Source: Simplicispira lacusdiani
GTDB lineage: Bacteria; Pseudomonadota; Gammaproteobacteria; Burkholderiales; Burkholderiaceae_C
Assembly: GCF_003604195.1 (NCBI RefSeq)
Contig: NZ_QXGR01000006.1
Coordinates: 62,001-126,000 of the forward strand
Direction: 5' to 3'
DNA length: 64,000 nucleotides
Positions within the stretch are counted from its first letter, which is position 1. Each line of letters starts with the position of its first letter. The notes beneath the pieces are model-generated. The model did no database searches. It saw nothing but the letters and a program-made list of their open reading frames with translations, and was not told the DNA's origin. Of this stretch, positions 9,263 through 17,891 are shown piece by piece. A program made the position numbers and the translations under genes.

Positions 9263-9312
9263 ACGCGATGGCAATGCCGGGGTTTTGAGGTTTTTTGGGC
9301 CCTTTGGCCCGT

Positions 9313-9350
9313 GGAGCAAGCGCTTGCAGCTATTAAAAATGTAGCAATCC
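9313..9350 (-). repeat. Palindromic element copy forming the 3' end of a gene
   Basis: Plus strand reads AAGCGCTTGCAGCTATTAAA and continues into GTAGCAATC. The stem covers the last codons and the TAA stop (9333-9335) of the minus-strand cold-shock/DUF1294 gene, so the element encodes its final residues LLHF and the stop. Confidence 0.65.
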
Positions 9351-9971
9351 AGGCCGCAGCACGATGGCGGCCAGTGCCGTGCCGTGCAGCAGTACCGTGC
9401 CCCAGTAGGCCGCGCGGAACGACGGTTTGCGTGATTTGTGGCGCAGCCATTGCTGCGCCCACCAGGCGGCGGGCCAGCCGCCCAGCAGGGCCAGCAGGTG
9501 CAAGGTTTTTTCCGGCGTGCGCCAGGCGCCGCGCTGGGCGGCGCTCTTGTCGAGCGCGTAGGCGAAAAAGGTCACCATGTTGAGCAGCGCCAGGAGGCCC
9601 AGCAGCCCCAGCGGCAGGCGCTGCGCCCAGGCACCCCAGGCCAGCAGGGCCAGCCAGCCCAGCATCAGCGCCATCGCCAGGCTGGCGCCCGTGGGAGCGT
9701 CATTCTGCGACCCTGCGGGGCGGGGCCGTTCGGTGCGGCGCCGGGGCGGCGCTGGCCGGGTGGCTGCCACCGGCGCGGAGCGCGGCCGCACCTGCATGGC
9801 GCGCGGCCCCTTGCCACCGACCTGGATTTCTTCGTATTCCACTTCCATGCCTTCGGCGGGTGGCGCGGCGCCCTGGTAGTCGCGGATGTGGAAGAACACG
9901 TCGCGGTGGTGCGCGGCCGCGATGAAGCCAAAACCCTTGTCGGCGTGCCAGCGCCGGATGGTGCCTCGCAT
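9333..9971 (-). CDS. Cold-shock domain plus DUF1294 membrane protein
   Basis: 212 residues. The first 70 form a cold-shock (OB-fold) domain, MRGTIRRWHADKGFGFIAA followed by RDVFFHIRDY, carrying RNP-like aromatic residues expected to bind single-stranded nucleic acid. A Pro/Arg-rich linker follows. The C-terminal half is a DUF1294 membrane module with three or four helices (WLALLAWGAWAQ, LLGLLALLNMVTFFAYALDKSAA, LLHLLALLGGWPAAWWAQQ). This fusion is known in proteobacteria, function unknown. The start is seven bases after the CaiB-type stop, so the two are probably co-transcribed. The C-terminus is supplied by a dispersed repeat. Confidence 0.88.
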   Translation of the reverse strand: MRGTIRRWHADKGFGFIAAAHHRDVFFHIRDYQGAAPPAEGMEVEYEEIQVGGKGPRAMQVRPRSAPVAATRPAPPRRRTERPRPAGSQNDAPTGASLAMALMLGWLALLAWGAWAQRLPLGLLGLLALLNMVTFFAYALDKSAAQRGAWRTPEKTLHLLALLGGWPAAWWAQQWLRHKSRKPSFRAAYWGTVLLHGTALAAIVLRPGLLHF

Positions 9972-9978
9972 GGGGTGG

Positions 9979-10866
9979 TCAGTGCAGCGCGTGCAGCGGG
10001 ATGTCGCGCTCCTGTGCCAGCGCCGTGAGCTGCGCGCGCGTCCGGCCTTGCAGGAAGCGGGCGATGGCCTCGTGCGTGGCCGGGTCGCGCAGGTGTTCCA
10101 TGTCGCCCCGCACCGCCAGGCCCGCCGCCTCGCACAGGCGGGCGGCGAAATGCGGCTCCAGCGCGGCCACGGCCACGCGGCCGTCGGCACAGGGGTAGAT
10201 GCGGTAGCCCGCGTGGGCGCCGCCCACGTCGCCCTGCGGCGTGGTCAGGCCCCACTGCAGCGGCAGGGCCAGCCACTCTGCGGCCTCGGCCAGGCCGACC
10301 TCGATGCACACGCCCGCGCCGTGCTGCGCGCGCGCCTGCAATGCCTGCAATACGGCCTCGCTGGCCATCAGGGCGCCGGCCATGTCGGCGAACAGGGTGG
10401 GGGGCACCTGCAGGCCGGCCAGCAAGCCGGCCTCGGCCTGGTAGGTGAGGTCGTGGCCGGGCTCCTCGGCGCGCTCGCCCAGCGCGCCGACGATGCGCAC
10501 CAGCGACAGGCGCGGGTAGCGCGCCTGCAGCGCCTCCCAGCCCAGCCCCAGCTTGGCCAGCGCCGAGGGACGGAAGGAGGTGATCACCACATCGGTGCGC
10601 GCCAGCTCGGCGTGCAGCGCGGCCTGGCCTTCGTCCGTCTTGAGGTGGGCCTGCAGCACGCGCACGCCCTGGTGCAGCTCGCCGTAGGCCGCCGGGCTGT
10701 AGATGCCCATGGGGTCGGCGCTGGGCTGGCCCGGCGCCGGCAGGGGTTCGAGCTTGGTGCACTCGGCGCCCATGCGCGCGCAGCGCAGCAGGGCGGCGGG
10801 GCCGGGCAGGTTGAGCGCCAGGCTCAGGATGCGGGTGCCATGCAGGGGTTGCAGGGGCGTGGTCAT
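9979..10866 (-). CDS. CaiB/BaiF family (class III) CoA-transferase or 2-methylacyl-CoA racemase-like
   Basis: 295 residues, short for a family usually 350-400 long. The N-terminus LHGTRILSLALNLPGPAALL matches the CoA-binding start of the family. The likely catalytic pair of the racemase branch is visible: His in PGHDLTYQA and Asp in LFADMAGALMA. The C-terminal region after residue 250 is shortened. The usual Gly-rich and aromatic residues after the N-terminal motif are partly changed, so specificity is uncertain. The ATG at 10866 is chosen over an upstream in-frame start that would run through a terminator and repeat. It probably forms a two-gene unit with the cold-shock/DUF1294 gene. Confidence 0.82.
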   Translation of the reverse strand: MTTPLQPLHGTRILSLALNLPGPAALLRCARMGAECTKLEPLPAPGQPSADPMGIYSPAAYGELHQGVRVLQAHLKTDEGQAALHAELARTDVVITSFRPSALAKLGLGWEALQARYPRLSLVRIVGALGERAEEPGHDLTYQAEAGLLAGLQVPPTLFADMAGALMASEAVLQALQARAQHGAGVCIEVGLAEAAEWLALPLQWGLTTPQGDVGGAHAGYRIYPCADGRVAVAALEPHFAARLCEAAGLAVRGDMEHLRDPATHEAIARFLQGRTRAQLTALAQERDIPLHALH

Positions 10867-10879
10867 GCGGCGGGTCTCC

Positions 10880-10940
10880 TTTTTGCTATTTATTCCATAG
10901 CTTCCGGCGCCCGATGGTAGGGCGCTAGAGCCGATTTTGT
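10880..10940 (+). repeat. Complete palindromic element copy, forward orientation
   Basis: One of the best preserved copies: TTTGCTATTTATTCCATAGC, then TTCCGGCGCCCG, then GGGCGCTAGAGCCGATTTT. It lies in the presumed 5' untranslated region of the CaiB-type gene, immediately next to the terminator of the aminotransferase. Confidence 0.85.
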
Positions 10941-10944
10941 TCAC

Positions 10945-10968
10945 AAAAAAGCCGCCCTGGGGCGGCTT
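10945..10968 (-). terminator. Intrinsic terminator of the aromatic aminotransferase gene
   Basis: Read on the minus strand, GCCGCCCCAGGGCGGC is followed by six T residues. It lies 23 bases beyond the aminotransferase stop and should separate that gene from the CaiB-type gene downstream. Confidence 0.85.
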
Positions 10969-10990
10969 CATGGCACGGCATGCGCTGCGC

Positions 10991-12187
10991 TTACATCACC
11001 TTGGCGATGGCCTGGCAGACGTAGTCGATGTTCTTGCTGTTGAGCGCGGCCACGCAGATGCGGCCGGTGTCGGTGCCGTACACGCCGAACTCGCTGCGCA
11101 GGCGCACCATCTGGTCCTTGGAGAGGCCGGAGTAGCTGAACATGCCGATCTGCTGCGTCATGAACGACATGTCTTGTTGCACGCCGGCGGCCTTGAGGCC
11201 GTCGACCAGCTTCTGGCGCATGGCCTTGATGCGCACGCGCATCTCGCCCAGTTCCTTTTCCCACAGGGCGCGCAGCTCGGGGTTGTTCAGCACCGCGGCC
11301 ACCACGGCGCCACCGTGCGTGGGCGGGTTGCTGTAGTTGGTGCGGATGACGATCTTGAGCTGGCTCAGCACGCGGCCGGCTTCTTCCTTGTCGGCGCACA
11401 GCACCGACAGGCCGCCCACGCGCTCGCCGTAGAGGCTGAAGCTCTTGGAGAACGAGGTGGAGACGAAGAAGTTGAGGCCGGCGGCGACGAACTTCTGGAT
11501 CACGGCGCCGTCTTCGGCGATGCCGTGGCCGAAGCCCTGGTAGGCCATGTCGAGGAAGGCGGTCAGGCCCTTGGCCTTGACGGCGGCGATGACCTGGTCC
11601 CACTGCGCGGGGGTGATGTCGTAGCCGGTGGGGTTGTGGCAGCAGGCGTGCAGCACCACGATGGTGCCGGGCGCGGCGGCGTTCAGGCTGGCCAGCATGC
11701 CGTCGAAGTTCACGCCGCGCTTGGCCGCGTCGTAGTAGGCATAGGTGTCGACCGTGAAGCCGGCGTTGGTGAACAGGGCGCGGTGGTTTTCCCAGCTCGG
11801 GTCGGAGATCAGCACCTTGGCGTCGGGGCTGACGCGCTTGAGGAAGTCGGCGCCGATCTTCAGGCCGCCGGTGCCGCCGATGGCCTGCACGGTGGCCACG
11901 CGGCCGGAGGTGACGGGTTCGCTGTCGGCGCCAAAGACCAGGCCTTTGACGGCGTTGTCATAGGCGACGATGCCGTCGATGGGCAGGTAGCCGCGCGCGG
12001 CGGGCTTGTCCATCATGGCCTTTTCGGCGGCCTGCACGCACTGCAGCAGGGGCAGCTTGCCGTTGTCGTCGAAGTACACGCCCACGCCCAGGTTGACCTT
12101 GTTGGGGTTGGTGTCAGCGTTGAATTGCTCGTTGAGACCCAGGATGGGGTCGCGGGGGGCCATTTCGACGGCGGAGAACAGAGACAT
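10991..12187 (-). CDS. tyrB: Aromatic/aspartate aminotransferase (class I PLP)
   Basis: 398 residues, the exact size of TyrB/AspC. It opens MSLFSAVEMAPRDPILGL, the typical N-terminus, and contains CCHNPTGYDITPAQW, the PLP-lysine segment STSFSKSFSLYGERVGGL, and the substrate-carboxylate arginine region near SGLSKDQMVRLR. It transaminates tyrosine, phenylalanine and/or aspartate with 2-oxoglutarate using pyridoxal phosphate; aromatic versus aspartate preference cannot be decided here. The start at 12187 was preferred over an upstream in-frame ATG because GGA-rich sequence precedes it and the family begins there. It is divergent from uvrB. Confidence 0.9.
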   Translation of the reverse strand: MSLFSAVEMAPRDPILGLNEQFNADTNPNKVNLGVGVYFDDNGKLPLLQCVQAAEKAMMDKPAARGYLPIDGIVAYDNAVKGLVFGADSEPVTSGRVATVQAIGGTGGLKIGADFLKRVSPDAKVLISDPSWENHRALFTNAGFTVDTYAYYDAAKRGVNFDGMLASLNAAAPGTIVVLHACCHNPTGYDITPAQWDQVIAAVKAKGLTAFLDMAYQGFGHGIAEDGAVIQKFVAAGLNFFVSTSFSKSFSLYGERVGGLSVLCADKEEAGRVLSQLKIVIRTNYSNPPTHGGAVVAAVLNNPELRALWEKELGEMRVRIKAMRQKLVDGLKAAGVQQDMSFMTQQIGMFSYSGLSKDQMVRLRSEFGVYGTDTGRICVAALNSKNIDYVCQAIAKVM

Positions 12188-12241
12188 GGAACGTCCTTGG
12201 AGGGTGGATGTGGCGGGCAAACCCAAGCTGCGTTAGGCTTT

Positions 12242-12253
12242 CGGGTTAACCCG
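12242..12253. promoter_or_regulatory. 12-bp perfect palindrome between tyrB and uvrB
   Basis: CGGGTTAACCCG sits in the 101-base divergent intergenic region. It does not resemble the E. coli LexA box. It may be a regulator site, but nothing in the window names the regulator. Confidence 0.3.
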
Positions 12254-12288
12254 CTGATTTTAGCGGCCCGCGCGGGCCGTGCCGCACC

Positions 12289-14388
12289 ATGACCTTGCAA
12301 GAAGCCACCGCCGAGCCCGCCAAGGGGCAGTTCGTCCATTTCCCCGGTTCGCCCTTCGAGCTGTTCCAGCCCTATCCACCGGCGGGCGACCAGCCCGGCG
12401 CCATCGACCAGCTCGTCGAAGGGGTGAACGCGGGCGAGGTGTTCCAGACCCTGCTGGGCGTGACGGGCTCGGGCAAGACCTTCACCATGGCCAACGTGAT
12501 CGCGCGCCTGGGCCGGCCGGCCATCGTGTTCGCGCCGAACAAGACACTGGCGGCCCAGCTCTACAGCGAATTCCGCGAGTTCTTCCCGAAGAACGCGGTG
12601 GAATACTTCGTGAGCTACTACGACTACTACCAGCCCGAGGCCTACGTGCCCCAGCGCGACCTGTTCATCGAGAAGGACAGCGCCATCAACGAGCACATCG
12701 AGCAGATGCGCCTGTCGTGCACCAAGAGCCTGCTGGAGCGGCGTGACGTGGTGATCGTGGCCACGGTGTCGGCCATCTACGGCATCGGCAACCCCGAGAG
12801 CTATCACCGCATGGTCATGACGCTGCGCGCTGGCGACAAGCTGGGCCAGCGCGATGCCATCGCCCAGCTCGTGCGCATGCAGTACCAGCGCAACGACATG
12901 GATTTTTCGCGCGGCAATTTCCGGGTGCGCGGCGACACCATCGATGTCTTCCCGGCCGAGCACTCGGAACTGGCCCTGCGTATCGAGCTGTTCGACGACG
13001 AGATCGAGAGCCTGCAGTTGTTCGACCCGCTGACGGGCCGCGTGCGCCAGAGCATTCCGCGCTTCACCGTCTACCCCAGCAGCCACTACGTGACGCCGCG
13101 CGACCAGGTGCTGCTGGCGGTCGAATCCATCAAGGCCGAGCTGGCCGAACGGCTGAAGCAGTTGCTGGCCGACGGCAAGCTGGTGGAGGCCCAGCGCCTG
13201 GAGCAGCGCACCCGCTTCGACCTGGAGATGCTCAGCGAGGTCGGGCACTGCAAGGGCATCGAGAACTATTCGCGCCACCTCTCGGGCTCGGCCCCTGGCG
13301 ACCCGCCGAGCACGCTGACCGACTACCTGCCGCGCGACGCGCTGATGTTCCTCGACGAGAGCCACCAGATGATCGGCCAGCTCAACGCCATGTACAACGG
13401 CGACCGCTCGCGCAAGACCACGCTGGTGGAATACGGCTTTCGCCTGCCCAGCGCGCTGGACAACCGGCCGCTGAAGTTCGAGGAGTTCGAGCAGCGCATG
13501 CGCCAGGTGGTGTTCGTGTCGGCCACGCCGGCCGACTATGAAAAGCAGCATGCCGGTCAGGTGGTCGAGCAGGTGGTGCGCCCCACGGGGCTGGTGGACC
13601 CCGAGGTCGAAGTGCGGCCTGCCACCCACCAGGTGGACGATGTGCTGCAGGAGATCCGCATCCGCACCGAACGCAACGAGCGCGTGCTCGTGACCACGCT
13701 GACCAAGCGCATGGCCGAGCAGCTCACCGACTACCTCACGGACAACGGGGTGAAGGTGCGCTACCTGCATTCCGACGTGGACACCGTGGAGCGCGTGGAG
13801 ATCATCCGCGACCTGCGCCTGGGGGCCTTCGACGTGCTGGTGGGCATCAACCTGCTGCGCGAGGGCCTGGACATTCCCGAGGTGTCGCTCGTGGCCGTGC
13901 TCGACGCCGACAAAGAGGGCTTTCTGCGTTCCGAGCGCAGCCTGATCCAGACCATCGGCCGCGCGGCGCGCAACCTCTCGGGCAAGGCCATTCTCTATGC
14001 CGACCGCGTGACCGACTCCATGGCGCGCGCCATGGGCGAGACCGAGCGGCGGCGCGCGCGGCAGATCGCCTTCAACGCGGAGCACGGCATCACGCCGCGC
14101 AGCATCGTCAAGCAGGTGCGTGATCTGATCGACGGTGTCTACAGCGAGAAGGCGGGCAAGGATGCCGAGCGCCTGGCCCAGGAGGCCCTGCAGCGGGCCA
14201 AGGCCGAGGACATGTCGGAAAAAGACATGGCCCGCGAGATCAAGCGCCTGGAGAAGCAGATGCTCGAACATGCGCGCAACCTGGAGTTCGAACAGGCCGC
14301 CCGGGTGCGGGACCAATTGGCCCGCCTCAAGGACATGGCGTTCGGCGCGCATGGGGGCGACAATATCCCTTCAGGCAAACAGGGATGA
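12289..14388 (+). CDS. uvrB: Excinuclease ABC subunit B
   Basis: 699 residues. Walker A GVTGSGKT lies at 57-64. The damage-probing beta-hairpin [13 protein letters not shown] follows, then helicase motifs [16 protein letters not shown] and QTIGRAARN, and a C-terminal UVR domain ([20 protein letters not shown]) that contacts UvrC. It loads onto damaged DNA with UvrA and recruits UvrC in nucleotide excision repair. All catalytic motifs are intact, so it should be functional. It is transcribed alone, divergent from the aminotransferase; I see no clear LexA box. Confidence 0.98.
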   Translation: MTLQEATAEPAKGQFVHFPGSPFELFQPYPPAGDQPGAIDQLVEGVNAGEVFQTLLGVTGSGKTFTMANVIARLGRPAIVFAPNKTLAAQLYSEFREFFPKNAVEYFVSYYDYYQPEAYVPQRDLFIEKDSAINEHIEQMRLSCTKSLLERRDVVIVATVSAIYGIGNPESYHRMVMTLRAGDKLGQRDAIAQLVRMQYQRNDMDFSRGNFRVRGDTIDVFPAEHSELALRIELFDDEIESLQLFDPLTGRVRQSIPRFTVYPSSHYVTPRDQVLLAVESIKAELAERLKQLLADGKLVEAQRLEQRTRFDLEMLSEVGHCKGIENYSRHLSGSAPGDPPSTLTDYLPRDALMFLDESHQMIGQLNAMYNGDRSRKTTLVEYGFRLPSALDNRPLKFEEFEQRMRQVVFVSATPADYEKQHAGQVVEQVVRPTGLVDPEVEVRPATHQVDDVLQEIRIRTERNERVLVTTLTKRMAEQLTDYLTDNGVKVRYLHSDVDTVERVEIIRDLRLGAFDVLVGINLLREGLDIPEVSLVAVLDADKEGFLRSERSLIQTIGRAARNLSGKAILYADRVTDSMARAMGETERRRARQIAFNAEHGITPRSIVKQVRDLIDGVYSEKAGKDAERLAQEALQRAKAEDMSEKDMAREIKRLEKQMLEHARNLEFEQAARVRDQLARLKDMAFGAHGGDNIPSGKQG

Positions 14389-14433
14389 AAGGTTTTTGCA
14401 ACTTGATGGGCGCATCGTGACCGCTGAGTCTAT

Positions 14434-14468
14434 TTACCCGACAAAATTAATCTGGTTTGTGCTACAAT
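14434..14468 (+). promoter_or_regulatory. Probable iscR promoter with an IscR type 1-like operator
   Basis: TTACCCGACAAAATTAATCT with the following GGTTT (14434-14458) fits the E. coli IscR type 1 consensus, as I recall it, at most positions (CCCGAC..AAAT..AATC..GG). A -10-like TACAAT lies at 14463-14468. The operator would cover the -35 region, as expected for negative autoregulation. The start codon is 145 bases downstream, so a long leader is implied. Confidence 0.55.
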
Positions 14469-14612
14469 GCCCCTACTAACGACAAGAACCCATGATTGAA
14501 GGGCCTGCAGCGCCTCAGGGCACCGCAGGAATAAGGGTGGAGACGGTGTCCTGGTGGCCATGAACCATTCAGGCGTTTCATGAACCAACAAGCCTGAACA
14601 AAGGAGCTTGCG

Positions 14613-15149
14613 ATGCGTCTCACAACCAAAGGCCGTTTTGCGGTCACCGCCATGATCGACCTGGCCCTGCGCCAGAACAACGGTCCGGTCACCCTGGCTG
14701 CCATCAGCCAGCGCCAGCGTATTTCGCTGTCGTACCTTGAGCAGCTCTTTGGCAAGCTGCGCCGCCACGAGCTGGTCGAGTCCACGCGCGGTCCGGGCGG
14801 CGGCTACACGCTGGCCCGCAAGGCAGCCGACATCACCATTGCCGACATCATCGTTTCGGTGGACGAGCCGATCGATGCCACGCAGTGCGGCGGCAAGGAA
14901 AACTGCATGGGTGATTCCGGCCGTTGCATGACGCACGACCTCTGGGCCACGCTGAACCAGCGCGTGGTGGAGTTCCTCGATTCCGTCACGCTGCAGAAGC
15001 TGGTGGACGAGCAGCTCGCCAAGGGCCTGCAGATCGAGGAAAAGCCCATGGTGCGCCGCGCGATCTCCACGACGCCCGTGGTCAAGCCGATCCGTGTGAA
15101 CGCGCCCAACTCGGTCTTTGCCCTGGGCAACGTGTTCGCCAAGCCCTGA
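14613..15149 (+). CDS. iscR: Fe-S cluster assembly transcriptional regulator IscR
   Basis: 178 residues of the Rrf2 family. It has an N-terminal winged helix ([19 protein letters not shown]). The cluster-binding region has Cys92, Cys98 and Cys105 with His108 ([18 protein letters not shown]), the ligand set for a [2Fe-2S] cluster. With cluster bound it represses the isc operon at type 1 sites; an apparent site lies in its own promoter. The C-terminal 35 residues are Val/Ala-rich and variable. AAGGAG at 14601-14606 supports the start. It heads the isc cluster; 115 bases separate it from iscS. Confidence 0.96.
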   Translation: MRLTTKGRFAVTAMIDLALRQNNGPVTLAAISQRQRISLSYLEQLFGKLRRHELVESTRGPGGGYTLARKAADITIADIIVSVDEPIDATQCGGKENCMGDSGRCMTHDLWATLNQRVVEFLDSVTLQKLVDEQLAKGLQIEEKPMVRRAISTTPVVKPIRVNAPNSVFALGNVFAKP

Positions 15150-15264
15150 AGACCCTGATAGAGACGCGGGTGGCTGTGCGCCTGCCGGTGCGCAGCGCTC
15201 GTTTGCGGCAAGCTATCGACTTCCGTATTGCAATTGCCAGCCCGTATATCCGACCGAGCCAGCC

Positions 15265-16485
15265 ATGGACACGACCCCGCATTTCCCCATCTATCTTGAC
15301 TATGGCGCCACGACGCCGGTTGATCCCCGCGTCGTGGACGCCATGATCCCGTGGTTGCGCGAGCATTTCGGCAACCCCGCCTCGCGCAGCCATGCCTGGG
15401 GCTGGGAGGCCGAGGAAGCGGTCGAGAAGGCGCGCGTGCAGGTGGCCGAGCTGATTGGCGCCGACCCGCGCGAGATCGTCTGGACCAGCGGCGCCACCGA
15501 GTCCAACAACCTGGCCATCAAGGGCGCGGGCCATTTCTACAAGGGCAAGGGCAAGCACCTGATCACGGTGAAGACCGAGCACAAGGCCGTGCTCGACACC
15601 ATGCGCGAGATGGAGCGCCAGGGCTTCGAGGTCACCTATCTCGACGTCAAGGCCGACGGCCTGCTCGATTTCGAGGTGCTCAAGGCCGCCATCCGCCCCG
15701 ACACCATCCTGATCAGCGTGATGTTCGTGAACAACGAGATCGGCGTCATCCAGGACATCCCGGCCATTGGCGCGCTGTGCCGCGAGAAGGGCATCATCTT
15801 CCACGTCGATGCGGCCCAAGCCACCGGCAAGATCGCCATCGACATGGCAAACCTTCCGGTTGACCTGATGAGCCTGGCCTCGCACAAGACCTATGGCCCC
15901 AAGGGCATCGGCGCGCTGTATGTGCGCCGCAAGCCGCGCGTGCGCCTGGAGGCGCAGATGCATGGCGGTGGCCATGAGCGCGGCATGCGCTCGGGCACCC
16001 TGCCTACGCACCAGATCGTCGGCATGGGCGAGGCCTTCCGCATCGCCCGCGAGGAAATGACCCAGGAGCAGGAAAAGGCGCGCCGCCTGCAGAAGCGCCT
16101 GCTCGACGGTCTCACCGACATGGAGCAGGTCTTCATCAATGGCGACATGCAGCAGCGCGTGCCGCACAACCTCAACATCAGCTTCAACTATGTCGAGGGC
16201 GAGTCGCTGATCATGGGCATCAAGGGCCTGGCCGTGTCCTCGGGCTCGGCCTGCACCTCGGCCAGCCTGGAGCCCAGCTACGTGCTGCGCGCGCTGGGCC
16301 GCAGCGACGAGCTGGCGCACAGCAGCCTGCGCATGACCATCGGCCGTTTCACCACCGAGGAAGAGATCGACTACGCCATCGCCACGATCCGCGAGAACGT
16401 GGCCAAGCTGCGTGAACTCAGCCCCTTGTGGGAGATGTACAAGGATGGCGTGGACCTGAGCACCATCCAGTGGGCCGCGCACTGA
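15265..16485 (+). CDS. iscS: Cysteine desulfurase IscS
   Basis: 406 residues. Motifs are [14 protein letters not shown] at the N-terminus, the PLP Lys208 in [10 protein letters not shown], and the mobile-loop cysteine Cys330 in [15 protein letters not shown], which carries the persulfide. It strips sulfur from L-cysteine and passes it to IscU. Residue numbering is almost that of E. coli IscS (Lys206, Cys328). Start ATG 15265 gives the family N-terminus; an upstream frame from 15118 overlaps iscR and is rejected. It is co-directional with iscU 33 bases downstream. Confidence 0.97.
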   Translation: MDTTPHFPIYLDYGATTPVDPRVVDAMIPWLREHFGNPASRSHAWGWEAEEAVEKARVQVAELIGADPREIVWTSGATESNNLAIKGAGHFYKGKGKHLITVKTEHKAVLDTMREMERQGFEVTYLDVKADGLLDFEVLKAAIRPDTILISVMFVNNEIGVIQDIPAIGALCREKGIIFHVDAAQATGKIAIDMANLPVDLMSLASHKTYGPKGIGALYVRRKPRVRLEAQMHGGGHERGMRSGTLPTHQIVGMGEAFRIAREEMTQEQEKARRLQKRLLDGLTDMEQVFINGDMQQRVPHNLNISFNYVEGESLIMGIKGLAVSSGSACTSASLEPSYVLRALGRSDELAHSSLRMTIGRFTTEEEIDYAIATIRENVAKLRELSPLWEMYKDGVDLSTIQWAAH

Positions 16486-16518
16486 CCCCACGGCACCCAG
16501 AATCAAAGAGGTAACACC

Positions 16519-16917
16519 ATGGCTTACTCTGAAAAAGTGATTGACCATTACGAGAACCCGCGCAACGTGGGTTCGTTTGACAAGGGCGACGAATCGGTGG
16601 GCACCGGCATGGTGGGCGCGCCGGCTTGCGGCGACGTGATGAAGCTGCAGATCAAGGTCAACCCGGAAACCGGCGTGATCGAGGACGCGCGCTTCAAGAC
16701 CTACGGTTGCGGCTCGGCCATTGCCTCGTCGTCGCTGGTGACCGAATGGGTCAAGGGCAAGACGCTCGACGAAGCGGCTGCGTTGAAGAACAGCGAGATC
16801 GCCGAAGAGCTGGCGCTGCCGCCCGTCAAGATCCACTGCTCCATCCTGGCCGAAGACGCCATCAAGGCGGCGGTCAACGACTACAAGACCAAACACGGCG
16901 CGGCTGTCGCCGCCTGA
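16519..16917 (+). CDS. iscU: Fe-S cluster scaffold IscU
   Basis: 132 residues with the three scaffold cysteines in [22 protein letters not shown] and [11 protein letters not shown]. The LPPVK chaperone-recognition peptide immediately before the third cysteine is the site bound by HscA. It assembles nascent clusters with sulfur from IscS. AGAGGT at 16507-16512 is the ribosome-binding site. iscA follows four bases after the stop, so translation is probably coupled. Confidence 0.97.
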   Translation: MAYSEKVIDHYENPRNVGSFDKGDESVGTGMVGAPACGDVMKLQIKVNPETGVIEDARFKTYGCGSAIASSSLVTEWVKGKTLDEAAALKNSEIAEELALPPVKIHCSILAEDAIKAAVNDYKTKHGAAVAA

Positions 16918-16921
16918 AACC

Positions 16922-17245
16922 ATGGCAATCACCCTCACCGAAGCGGCAGCCCGGCATGTCAGCCGTTACCTGTCGCGGCGTGGCAAGGGCCTTGGGGTGC
17001 GGCTGGGCGTCAAGACCAGCGGCTGCTCGGGCCTGGCCTACAAGCTGGAGTATGTGGACGATGCCGAGCCCGAAGACATCATCTTCGAGCAGCATGGCGT
17101 CAAGGTGCTGATCGACCCCAAGAGCCTGGCCTATATCGACGGCACGGAGCTCGATTTCGTGCGCGAGGGCCTGAACGAGGGCTTCAAGTTCAGCAACCCG
17201 AACGAGCGCGACCGCTGCGGCTGCGGAGAGAGCTTCCGGATCTGA
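16922..17245 (+). CDS. iscA: A-type Fe-S carrier IscA
   Basis: 107 residues with the A-type cysteine pattern: [14 protein letters not shown] and a C-terminal CGCGESF pair. It receives clusters from IscU or supplies iron and delivers them to targets. It starts four bases past iscU. A strong intrinsic terminator lies only 24 bases beyond its stop, before hscB, which probably splits the operon into high (iscRSUA) and low (hscBA-fdx) expression parts. Confidence 0.96.
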   Translation: MAITLTEAAARHVSRYLSRRGKGLGVRLGVKTSGCSGLAYKLEYVDDAEPEDIIFEQHGVKVLIDPKSLAYIDGTELDFVREGLNEGFKFSNPNERDRCGCGESFRI

Positions 17246-17268
17246 TGCGTCCCCTTCTGTGCCATCTG

Positions 17269-17303
17269 AAACCGCCATCGCATCGCGTGCTGGCGGTTTT
17301 TTT
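17269..17303 (+). terminator. Intrinsic terminator/attenuator between iscA and hscB
   Basis: AAACCGCCA (17269-17277) pairs perfectly with TGGCGGTTT (17291-17299), followed by an unbroken T run to 17303. The hscB ATG is at 17310, so the hairpin and T run occupy the place of its ribosome-binding site. Leaky termination here would set the ratio between the two halves of the operon. Confidence 0.8.
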
Positions 17304-17309
17304 GCTGAT

Positions 17310-17828
17310 ATGAACCTGCAATCCGACGATTTCGAGCTGTTTGGCGTCCCCCGGCGCTTTGCGCAGGACCGCGCGGTGCTCGACGCGCGCTGGAAGGAGT
17401 TGCAGCGCGAAGCCCACCCCGACCGCCATGCGGCCAGCGGCGCAGCGGCGCAGCGCCAGGCCATGCAATGGTCGGTGCGCATCAACGAGGCCTACCAGCG
17501 CATCAAGGATCCGATGCGCCGCGCGGCCTACCTCTGCGAGCTGCATGGCGCACCCGTGCGCGCCGAGGACAACACCGCCATGCCCGCCGCCTTCCTCATG
17601 CAGCAGATGGAGTGGCGCGAGGCGCTGGAGGAGGCGGACAGCGCCGCCGAGGTGGATGCGCTCGAAGCCCAGGTCCAGCAGGCCCGGCGCGCCGCCCTGG
17701 AGCACTGCGCCGAGTGCATCGACACGCGGCAGGACTACACCGCCGCCGCGCAGCAGGTCAGAGCCCTCATGTTCATTGCGCGATTTGCGCAGGATATCGA
17801 GCGCCGGCTCGATCAACTGGGACAATAG
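17310..17828 (+). CDS. hscB: Fe-S co-chaperone HscB
   Basis: 172 residues: an N-terminal J domain with HPD at 36-38 (REAHPDRHA) and a C-terminal three-helix bundle (from about residue 85) that binds IscU. It stimulates HscA ATPase and delivers IscU. The ATG at 17310 is preferred because family members start with a similar short sequence (NLQSDDFELFGVP). A start at 17259 would read through the terminator hairpin. No good Shine-Dalgarno is visible, as the T run of the terminator occupies that position, so translation may be weak or coupled. Confidence 0.93.
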   Translation: MNLQSDDFELFGVPRRFAQDRAVLDARWKELQREAHPDRHAASGAAAQRQAMQWSVRINEAYQRIKDPMRRAAYLCELHGAPVRAEDNTAMPAAFLMQQMEWREALEEADSAAEVDALEAQVQQARRAALEHCAECIDTRQDYTAAAQQVRALMFIARFAQDIERRLDQLGQ

Positions 17829-17891
17829 CGCCCCTAGACCCGTTTTTGCGTGTCCTGCGCGTGCAGGCACATTCCCGACAAGACAAGATCC

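Noticed and set aside
9297..9310. GGGCC-CTTT-GGCCC as a terminator near the end of spoVR and the convergent DUF1294 gene
   Set aside because: The T run lies upstream of the hairpin on the plus strand and reads as A on the minus strand, so it has the wrong polarity for either gene; the stem is only five pairs.
12188..12288. LexA (SOS) box before uvrB
   Set aside because: No CTG-N10-CAG type site is convincing; the CGGGTTAACCCG palindrome does not fit a LexA consensus I know.
15195..15245. A further copy of the palindromic repeat between iscR and iscS
   Set aside because: Parts resemble the reverse consensus (GCGCT..., AGCTAT..., TTGCAATT), but neither stem pairs well, so I did not count it.
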